A stretch of 20,713 bases of DNA from Mnemiopsis leidyi. Lineage: Eukaryota; Ctenophora; Tentaculata; Lobata; Bolinopsidae. Position numbers and translations under genes: made by a program. Shown in pieces: positions 8,901-15,570 of the stretch. A model generated the notes under the pieces. That model had not been told where the DNA came from. It saw only the letters and a list, made by a program, of their open reading frames with translations, and searched no databases. Each line of letters starts with the position of its first letter. Within the stretch, counting starts at the first letter, position 1. Where the stretch lies: the NCBI GenBank assembly GCA_000226015.1, contig JH155322.1, positions 186,985-207,697 of the forward strand, in the 5' to 3' direction.

Positions 8901-10413
8901 GGGGGGGGGTAAAAGTGACCAAGATTTCTTGACTATTTGGCTTACGACAGGGTGTCATGGTCATGGTCAAATAGCCATGACCATGATAAAATTCTTTATA
9001 TTACTATAGTCAAACGGTCGCAATTTGCGCTCGATGTAGTTTGGGGTTTTAATTGAGAATTCAGGTACAATGAAAAACAATGAACAACAATCTTACAGTA
9101 TGAAGATAGTCAGTGTCTTCAGTAACTCTTAGTTCCGTATATTGGTCCTCATGTACTCTGAAATAGAATAAATTGTTATGTGTGAGTTTAGTGCAATAGT
9201 TTTCTTTGACAGTACATTTACAATCAAGAAAAATAAACAGATAAAAGTAGATACAAACAACAAATGGATACCTGAAGAAAACTCTGCGAAAGTATATAAG
9301 GTTCATGCCATGAATATTGTAGTCAGTAAGAAACTGCAGGGAGTAGGGGAAATGTGCTTCATGTGGTTGGACTAACTTTCCTCTGGGGATCAGAAATAGA
9401 TTATTGACTAAGGCAGAGGATGTTTGAAAGCACCTTCATGGATATCACGTCTGACAGCCATGAAAAATTTAAATATGCGATGGTAAAAATTTAACTATCC
9501 CACCATTTAAATTACAGGCCAAGATGGTACCATTATCATATTGTAAACAACTATAAATGGTGTATTTGAAATTATCAAAACCTTCAGAAAGTACGAATAT
9601 TTAGATAAAACCTGAGTGATCCCTGAAGAAGAAGTTCAGCAGCACGTTTCACATATCTTGGCTGGTAAAAAAGCAGCTTCAAATACTTGATTTCCTCCTC
9701 GTGAAATCCGTAGAATGGAATGCCAGATATCTGAACTATGTCATGGATGAACTGCCCGTTTGAGGAACCGTAACTTCTGTTTAGCGAGTTTTCCAGCTCC
9801 AAGTATATCTCTTTCGTGTCTTGTTCTGAGAAGAACTTGGTTACTGCTTGATTGTTTATTTTGTAGTAATTCAAGTAACAAGTCAGGTCTTGGTCTGGGG
9901 AAATTAATAACTCTAATAAAGAATCAAGAAATAAAAGAATGGAAATAAATAGGTATGAACGTTCAAGAGAGAAATCCAATTATTTAATTACATCGTATCT
10001 GACCTCCAGGAATTTCATGTAAAGGTATACAGAGATAAGGATAGACTTTGTGTATGTGTATACATGCTTTCTGTCCATTCTGCGTGGCACCGTACACTCT
10101 TAAAACTGGTACCTGCACGTGCAACAGCTTTACAAAAATAACACGACAAATCTGAGGTAGTCGTATTGACTGAACAGTTTTAACAGGCCGTAAAAATTGC
10201 TCCAATATAAAAGCTGTAATCTTTAAAAGTTTCACAAATTTTCTAAACAGGAAACATTTTAATGATTTGAAATAGATCTACCCGCCGGATTGAAACATCA
10301 GACAAAGGGCACGTCACGTGATCAAGCTGTGGGATGGGAGAAGTCAGATAATCGTCTACAGACACACATCTCTGTACATACACACACTCATCCATTACAC
10401 AAGCTGTATACAT
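366..10413 (-). CDS. REV3L: REV3L, DNA polymerase zeta catalytic subunit, complete seven-exon gene
   Basis: Catalytic subunit of the B-family translesion polymerase zeta, which extends primers past DNA lesions in the nucleus together with REV7 and accessory subunits. Coding exons on the minus strand are 10413-10282, 10112-10004, 9912-9612, 9382-9272, 9157-9097, 6283-6135 and 5919-366. Every junction is GT..AG and the phases agree throughout (0, 1, 2, 2, 0, 2), giving 6417 nt, that is 2138 aa plus TAA. Human REV3L is about 3130 aa, so the disordered middle is shorter here. The start is the first ATG after an in-frame TAG; a second in-frame ATG lies six codons later (10395). Introns are 169, 91, 229, 114, 2813 and 215 bp. 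The 2.8 kb intron holds a BTB gene on the opposite strand. Identity rests on polymerase motifs and on N-terminal blocks shared with the family. Exon limits are read from sequence only, without transcripts. Confidence 0.93.
4136..4180 (-). repeat. 15-bp minisatellite, three units, inside REV3L
   Basis: Three 15-bp units at 4136-4150, 4151-4165 and 4166-4180 with one to three differences between them. They encode an SHPxS pentapeptide repeat in the Ser-rich part of REV3L. The reading frame is kept because the unit length is a multiple of three. Confidence 0.85.
5419..5508 (-). repeat. 45-bp in-frame tandem duplication in REV3L
   Basis: Two adjacent 45-bp units (5419-5463 and 5464-5508) differ at one base (5439 C against 5484 T). 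They duplicate a 15-residue segment containing DNSKPEQTPL in the disordered middle of REV3L. The near-identity points to a recent duplication. Confidence 0.95.
6135..6283 (-). CDS. REV3L: REV3L exon 6
   Basis: A 149-nt exon between TTTTCAG and GTAAGTG. It encodes residues 239-287 plus two bases of codon 288, including SSSLELDTTADNILN, which matches the CELEVD..ADILN-type block of vertebrate REV3L. Exon 7 supplies the last base of a lysine codon and then AICEEERQRRH, the next conserved block. The continuous homology across the junction is the main support for the splice sites. Confidence 0.9.
6284..6936. promoter_or_regulatory. 5' flank and probable 5' UTR intron of the nested BTB gene
   Basis: This part of REV3L intron 5 precedes the BTB reading frame. 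On the plus strand a strong donor, CAACAGAG|GTAAGATA, lies at 6630/6631 and an acceptor, AGTTTTCCTTAG, ends at 6936. Together they suggest a short untranslated first exon ending at 6630 and a 306-bp intron. I could not place the transcription start. No other coding segment was seen here. Confidence 0.4.
6954..8633 (+). CDS. BTB/POZ-domain protein with uncharacterised C-terminal domain, nested in REV3L intron 5
   Basis: Predicted protein of 559 aa with no coding intron. I start it at the ATG at 6954. The frame is open further upstream, but that part begins with GTG and an acceptor-like TTTTCCTTAG sits 17 bases before the ATG. Residues about 20-120 look like a BTB/POZ fold: a strand-rich start (GNLRFLLDREEL), a mid-domain SFNSPIIKKM segment, then FCKDAVQCFLEASYSGN and a VDWLIDRCFKYF helix. 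BTB domains mediate dimer formation and often link to cullin-3. An all-helical BACK-like part seems to follow. Residues about 390-559 form a separate block with Cys pairs, a WRWGAHYF motif and the ending RPVIFYFGDR; I do not recognise it as Kelch or MATH. The gene runs antisense to REV3L. An intronless coding region inside a host intron is compatible with origin by retrocopy. Domain call by eye. Confidence 0.8.
   Translation: MENIPKVVVPMDFGIEYLGSSSHGNLRFLLDREELTANSVIMSFNSPIIKKMTIDEGQKTIDVEEFCKDAVQCFLEASYSGNLEKISKSNFRQVNKLAHKFEVDWLIDRCFKYFQSLTDTTEEDNFDDQLYVFEEAMYVLEKLKKRDFVADVIRMFTSKKGCTQHFLNIYLEDLGSCLFENLDVILEMMSDEEHVLAEIVVKDLENNKSSLNQNSRRILEKINFSACPPDHLPVYEKLLEKLENMENPSPDDYRLIFKILKQLNQALHISKQAMSFVELPNLFHKFDHLKKLADLDGLLTFLTESPIVSNSYIFYDAVYSWLVEKQKSEGAPFVAIPETFMQKFADLMSERKWKPLATEYVKHNLFRNLGGFTEKILKNPKLNTQNYSRIPATSEYIAAELFARNHDIKFRFKAPGSVQNCSSDGHCGFILRVTTSANAGTSTFNIQLITDPSLYPEDIHFHTESLLTNKNIHLVIDITTSENLKKYARPITWYDKPWRGTSRLWRWGAHYFLSKNHFSEVTSPASSSSVAPPKLAHAVIGRHGSHAKIRPVIFYFGDR
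8834..8874. repeat. ATAATACT short tandem repeat
   Basis: About three copies of an ATAATACT-like 8-9-mer followed by degenerate copies. A simple sequence repeat in non-coding DNA. Confidence 0.75.
8955..8986. repeat. Perfect 12-bp inverted repeat with 8-base loop
   Basis: Arms TCATGGTCATGG (8955-8966) and CCATGACCATGA (8975-8986) flank an 8-base spacer and would form a stable hairpin in either strand or RNA. It lies about 320 bases after the BTB stop codon and may fall in that gene's 3' UTR. Function unknown. Confidence 0.9.
9097..10413 (-). CDS. REV3L: REV3L exons 1-5, N-terminal domain
   Basis: These exons encode residues 1-238, the N-terminal domain typical of REV3 proteins. Exon 1 (44 codons) contains VDDYLTSPIPQLD, which aligns with the conserved start of vertebrate REV3L, and ends in two arginines. 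Exon 2 continues with VPVLRVYGAT and a histidine-rich HIHKVYPYL block. Exon 3 encodes SGIPFYGFHEEE and the RYVKRAAELL helix. Exon 4 encodes QPHEAHFPYSLQF and DYNIHGMNL, the strongest family signature here. Exon 5 is only 61 nt. The linker between the exon 2 block and the exon 3 block looks longer than in vertebrates. Acceptors of exons 3, 4 and 5 have good pyrimidine tracts (for example TTCTATTTCAG before exon 5); the exon 2 acceptor is weaker. Confidence 0.88.
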
Positions 10414-10975
10414 TCCTCTGCTCTCCTTCTAAGTCTTCCATTATCATGCTCTGTTGAAATAAGGGATCGATAATGTTCATTTACACTTAGTCTTATTTCT
10501 TTTCAGTAGCTAGACCTAAAATTTAGCCAACAATGTTTTTCATCATAAAAATTGTTAAGAAATGTCGCAAATTGAAGAAAAATCCGTGACTCAATTGAAA
10601 TGTTTCAACGGTTTCATTGATATCAGTTTAAACGGTCAAATTATCAATTTTCCAACTAATCATCAAATGGTCTCAAATAAAATGTCTTAATTCAGAAGAA
10701 ATGTAGGGCTTAACTTTCACCACATGGCATATTTCAGAGTGGATCCACTACAAATCAATAAAAGCTTAGACTCAGTGAACAAAACTGAGTCTGGTACTTC
10801 AGCACACAGAACGGTACTGCTATTAAAACCAGGACTGCACACGACAGACAGTTCAATTCTGAAAGCTGTGACCCGATCGAGTTTAAATTTATATTCCGAT
10901 AGTTCTGTACACTGATGAACATCACATCACATAACAAGCTGAGGAAATTTCAGATGTTCCTTTCACCATCAGGCT
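10414..10975. other. Intergenic stretch between IK stop and REV3L start
   Basis: 562 bp separating IK and REV3L, both on the minus strand. It should hold the IK 3' UTR and the REV3L promoter and 5' UTR. I found no exact AATAAA on the minus strand, no TATA box placed convincingly before REV3L, and no conserved coding segment. Confidence 0.5.
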
Positions 10976-13439
10976 TCAATACTTGGCCATCTTCTCAGGC
11001 ACCCCTCCGTCGCCGCCACCAACTGCTTTTCGTTTGTTTATCAGTTGGTTTATCCTCTGCATTTCACGGTCCAGTTTCTGTTTCTCGTCAACTGGTTTCT
11101 GTCGTTTTGTCTTCCTAGAATGTAAAAGAGCACGTGATAAGTGAGTAAGAATAAAATATACTTATTATAAGTTACATGAAATTCCAAAGAAAGGTTTGAA
11201 CTGTTGAGAGATAAAAACTCTTAGGTACCTTCCATCGCTCATTTTTATGCCGAATTGGAAAGCAGCCTTTGGCATAGCTTCTCTCTTTTCCATGTAGGCA
11301 TTGTACTTATCTTCGTCCTCAAAGTCCCATCGCGTTAAAGGACCTTTCTTATTTCCCTGTGAAGAAGTAAAATTCAGAAATTCTGAAACTTACACAAAAT
11401 AGACGGAAGAGAAAGAAGGAAGAAATAGTTTAAATTCGCAATTCATAAAGTAAGGTACACTATGCTTGAAAGCTGGAATCAGCAATAGCCGGGAGTTCAA
11501 AAATTAAACAAAAAACTTGCATAAAATCATACCGTACCATGTCCATTTTTGTGTAGTCTGCATCTTCGTCAGAATCATAGGCACCACCTGACTCCTCCAT
11601 GGCCCCTGGATAACACTCCATGTAACTGTCCTGAGGTTGCTGAGCATCAAGTCGCATACGGCGGGCTTCAGCAGACCTTTTCTGAGCAGCAACCTGAGCC
11701 TTTGCTTCAGTCTCTTGTCTACTCTTCTCAGTGACTTCATTGAAGTAGGTCATAGGCTTCTCCATCTTCTTGCCAGCGGTTTTCATTCCGGGTGGCACAT
11801 AATCTCCTAAGCCACCGAATATGTCCTCCTCAGCAGCTGAAGGACCGGTGGGTGCCTTGGTTTCAAACTTCCTCTTTTCTTTCTTTTTGAATTTCTGCTT
11901 ACCATACCTGTTTCCTTGGCGGAGATATGACAAAATTTGAGTCAGTTTGTTGATAACAATGTCATTATTTGTGAGTGTCCTTTTTTCGACACTTGCTTTT
12001 GCTTCAGCCTTGCTCCTGATCAGAGTCGTGGGAATATCAGTCTCTGCATACTCATCATCCAACTCAACTTGATATGCCATCCTGTTTTGAGCAAACAGTT
12101 CATTTCTCTCTGGGTGCTTGTGAACGAAAAGTGTGCGATAAATTGACTGTCCTATCTTAGTCTTGAATTTGATTCCCTCCTCTGCCTTTTTAGTTTCTTC
12201 AGCTTTGGAGGGCTCACTTTTCTGAGTTCTCCCTTCTGAATGTTCAGTCCGGGTGATTTCTTCCCTCATCTTTTGAAGGAGTGCAAAATCGAGACCTTTC
12301 ACAAGATGGGTATGCTCCATATCTCCACCCAAGAATTTTGATTCCTGGATAGTCTGCTTTCTTCTGTCTGCCACTGAGGCTATGCTGGATCCAGCAGGGG
12401 CATACTGATTAGCTTGGCTACCAGCATTTGCTATCTCAAAGCTCTTCTGTTCTTGCCTCCGTTCACCAGCACGATCACGGTAGAGTTCTGCTAGTTCTTT
12501 TTGTCTGGCTTCAGTCGTCTTCTTGTACTCTAAATACTCACTCTTCTTTTTCTGAAAGGAATAGATTGTTGAAAATAGCCGAAGAAATTTTATTATATTT
12601 AAATCATGAAAACCATGCAAGCAAAAGCTGAAAAGATTGATATCAAGGAGTTTCTAAATTCGAGATAATTTGACAAAACGGCTAAAACTGTTGATCAGTT
12701 TTTATGCTGACCAGTAATGCTGTAGGAAAGTTTGGCTCATATTGTAACCACGTTCGTCTGAATAATCATGATATGGTATTAAATCTACCAAAGTCAGATA
12801 ATATTACTAATAACTAGTTAAGTTGAGAAAAACAAAACATCGACCACGAAATTATACCTTCTTTTCTTTGAGTCTTCTCTCCCGCTCTTTAAGCTTTTCC
12901 TTTTCAACATTTGCTATTGTTACTTGGGGTTTAACTTTTGCTTGTTTAGGAGCCGGTGTCATCAGCATTTTCCGAAAGTCAGCATTTGTTAAGTTTGCAC
13001 TGATAGAAATTCGTGTAAAATGTTAGATATTACATTTAAGTAATTTTAACACGCAAAAGTCATAATTGCGTAAAAATGAAAGAATTCGTTTTCAATGTTT
13101 ACCCATTTACACAAATCACTTACGTGGTAACCAGATTATCTCTTTCGACATCATCATCGTCTGCGAGATGTGCCGGAGCAACAGGATTTGAAAACGGTTG
13201 ATCAGTGCCTGCAATTTGATATAGATTGAAATTCAAACTCCTCTAGGATTGGTGGATTCGGGAATTGAATCCCCTACCTCCTGCATAGGAGATCGGGATA
13301 GATACCACTACACCATATCCACTGGTGGCTGGTTTGCAAACATTTTAAACGAATCAGATGTATAATTATGTGCATTAGATACGCGAAATTTGCATGCAGG
13401 AATAATTGAATGAAACTTACTTTCAACCACAGGAGGCAT
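10976..13439 (-). CDS. IK: IK (RED) spliceosome-associated protein, complete six-exon gene
   Basis: IK/RED is a nuclear factor of the precatalytic spliceosome and is also linked to mitotic checkpoint function. Coding exons on the minus strand are 13439-13421, 13208-13124, 12999-12858, 12551-11538, 11356-11229 and 11114-10976. All junctions are GT..AG with matching phases (1, 2, 0, 0, 2), totalling 1527 nt or 508 aa. Human IK is 557 aa. Exon 1 encodes only MPPVVE, exon 2 QPFSNPVAP and an acidic run, exon 3 LTNADFRKMLMTP. The most conserved block, SKFLGGDMEHTHLVKGLD, is at residues 153-170, followed by DDEYAETDIPTTLIRSKAEA and a KLTQILSYLRQG segment. The C-terminal part carries DYTKMDMGNKKGPLTRWDF and AAFQFGIKMSDGRKTKRQKP. 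The Arg-Glu/Arg-Asp dipeptide tract that names the vertebrate protein is absent. The gene lies directly upstream of REV3L on the same strand. Confidence 0.93.
13250..13322 (-). pseudogene. tRNA-like relic in IK intron 1 (Arg-CCU-like)
   Basis: A 73-base segment with a good A box (TGGTGTAGTGGT), a B-box-like GATTCAATTC, a 6-bp acceptor-like pairing GTGGAT/ATCCAC, a CA tail and an anticodon-loop-like CTCCTAT that would read CCU. The anticodon and T stems pair badly, so it is probably a tRNA pseudogene or the head of a tRNA-derived SINE rather than a working tRNA. Confidence 0.55.
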
Positions 13440-14087
13440 CTTAAAGTGTTTGTCACTCCTTGGCTAGACTGGGTGATTTTACGATTTATTTTTTAGGGCT
13501 TTTGAACTTTGATTAAATATCATCATGCGTTAAAAGTAAATTATTGGTGATTTAATTTATGAAATTTCGTCACACAATTTTACAGAGAGGAATGTAAACA
13601 AAGATTGTAAAAGAATATCCATCACGAAGAGTGCTATGAACACAGCATTTAAACTTGATTTTTTTTTCAAGACAAACAAAATTGTTTACAAAATTGAACT
13701 AAAAATCTGAAATTTGACACAGTTCATCACACGAATTACTTCCAGTGACAGAAAGTTGAGAATTTAGGAATGACGTTCCTAGTCAAAATTGAAGTAGTTT
13801 TAGCACTTTAAGTATGTCCAAGTAGCCAGAAAAAGCCTAATCAGTCATCTTGTTACAAGTTGTGTTAAATCTCTCTCGATTAACTCGTGATCAATCTTGG
13901 CTACTTTTTTGGCTACTTTTTCCTTCTAAGAATCGAGCACTCACTCATATTCCTAGTCATTCCTGACACGCTTCCTAGCACCTCTTGATGCATATATTCC
14001 TGGGATTCCTAACTTGGCTACTCCAAGGAATGGACTAGTCCAACGACTTGCCACAGTAGCGTGCATTCATATAGTAAGCAAACCGTA

Positions 14088-14150
14088 GGGGTGGCAAACT
14101 CGACTCGAGATCCAGTGGCTGCTGGTTCGAATCCGACTGAGGAGCACTTT
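14088..14150 (+). repeat. tRNA-Ser-like SINE head or tRNA relic
   Basis: A perfect B box GGTTCGAATCC lies at about 14122-14132. Upstream, CTCGA-CTCGAGA-TCCAG forms an anticodon arm with four of five pairs and a CGA (Ser) anticodon. A partial A box (GTGGCAAACTCG) sits too close to the B box, as if the D arm were deleted, and the 3' strand of the acceptor has no partner. TTTT follows, as in polymerase III units. Confidence 0.45.
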
Positions 14151-15003
14151 TAACGTTTTCATCTCAGAATATTATAGTTTTGAACCTGCTCAAACTACAT
14201 ATAAACTCCTGCACCCAGTTTCTCTATTAGCCAAAACTATGCCTAAATACCTACCAATTAAATGTTCAAGCTATATCAATACAAAGTGAATATTTTTGTC
14301 TTACTTTTTAGATTCCTAGCCACTTCTCAAATTTCTGTCACTGGGGAATTACTGCTGAAATACTAATTGAATATTGAAATGCCAAAACACCAAGATTTTT
14401 TTTTTCAAATGCTCTAAGAAAAGGCCACACTGTACGATCTGAGGGGAAGCCAAAACGTAGAATCGTCTGAAAAATTCCCTTTTGTGGAAATACAAAAATC
14501 AATTTATAATTAGAAAATATGTTTAGTTACCAAAATTACGATTCAATACTCGAAGACATGACATCATAAAAATAATCCCAAGATACAAGTACGATTAGTC
14601 AAGATATGATCCACATGATATAGAACTCAATTGATAGTGTTTTTAAGATTGTATTTGGATTATAACAGCCAATAACTGTATAATAAGAAACTGGTTGTTA
14701 AGGAATGTTAAGAGCTAATTACTTCTGATGCTGCTGCAGATTTTACGACCATTCACAGGAACAACCTAGGTTAGAATCTCTCCCATTTATCACAGTAATG
14801 CTTATGATAAAAAGTGTAAAAAAGTAAGAAAAAGGATAAAAAAGTTTTAAAAGAAAAAAGGAAGTAAGTAAATCCCCGGATCCGAGGTCAGATGACCCTA
14901 GTGAAGGGGGATGGGAACTAAAAACCAGAAAGTGTTAATACAAAGTCGATTAAGTACAAAGAGGCAGAAGAGAATCGAATGTAAAAACAGAATATGTACA
15001 CTG

Positions 15004-15026
15004 TACACTGTACATTGTACAGTGTA
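15004..15026. repeat. Near-perfect palindrome, 11-bp arms
   Basis: TACACTGTACA and TGTACAGTGTA flank a single T. A further CTGTACACTG copy precedes it, so it may have arisen from a short GTACACT repeat. No function can be assigned. Confidence 0.85.
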
Positions 15027-15149
15027 TAATAAAAACTAAAAACTTGGAAAACTTAACTAGGCCATAAAGAAACTGTTATACCTGAAATAAAAGAATGCAG
15101 TGAAAAAGACACATGGGACAAATTAACATTGCCCGGGAAATACTGAATA

Positions 15150-15178
15150 TAGGGTGTTCCAAAAGAAAGTAATCCAAC
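15150..15178 (+). repeat. Possible mariner-type terminal inverted repeat
   Basis: Sequence AGGGTGTTCCAAAAGAAAGT follows a TA dinucleotide. Many mariner-family transposons start with a similar GGGTGTTCC end after a TA target site. No matching inverted end and no transposase were found in the window, so this is at most a truncated copy. Confidence 0.25.
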
Positions 15179-15570
15179 GTTTGGGTTTTCTAAGTGGTAT
15201 AGACTACATATTTTCAGGATGGTATGGTGTATGAACTCATTTGGGGATGTCGTTGGAAAAATTCAACAATTATAATTAAGTCCATGAACATAAAAAGAAG
15301 CCATTTTCAATATGAGACTTGAGAGAAGAGTGTTGAAGAGTTTGTCATTCGTAGTAGATCTAGAGTTAAGTCATGTAGACATTACCATGGTGAGATAAAA
15401 TACTTTCTCCACAAAATACTATATGTTGGTATTGCCTGAACAATCCATGTCAAAACAATAAACAATCTATACAAAAGCATCAACTGATGATGTACCTTAA
15501 AAACATGCAAAATTACAACAAATTTTATACAAACTCTGGCAAATTCCCCCCCCCCCTTACTTTACAGATA

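Larger units (their letters stand above)
8634..9096. other. 3' flank of BTB gene within REV3L intron 5
   Basis: No gene seen. The stretch contains an ATAATACT-type short repeat (about 8834-8874), a 13-G tract (8897-8909) and a perfect 12-bp inverted repeat (8955-8986). No clear AATAAA follows closely after the BTB stop. Confidence 0.5.
13440..15570. other. Intergenic stretch between the KH gene and IK
   Basis: About 2.1 kb with no convincing gene. It should contain the IK promoter and the 3' UTR of the KH gene. Separate entries cover a tRNA-Ser-like relic, a possible mariner terminal repeat and a palindrome. A purine-rich A/G stretch lies at about 14808-14875, and a run of 11 C at 15546-15556 directly follows the KH gene's stop codon, reading as 11 G in its 3' UTR. 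Confidence 0.6.

Noticed and set aside
9061-10235. Three separate small minus-strand genes
   Set aside because: Each contains a conserved REV3L exon flanked by splice sites with matching phase, so they belong to one gene.
11460-12620. 386-codon frame as a complete gene
   Set aside because: Both ends read into introns; the real coding part is IK exon 4, 12551-11538.
13250-13322. Functional tRNA-Arg
   Set aside because: Anticodon and T stems do not pair well enough.
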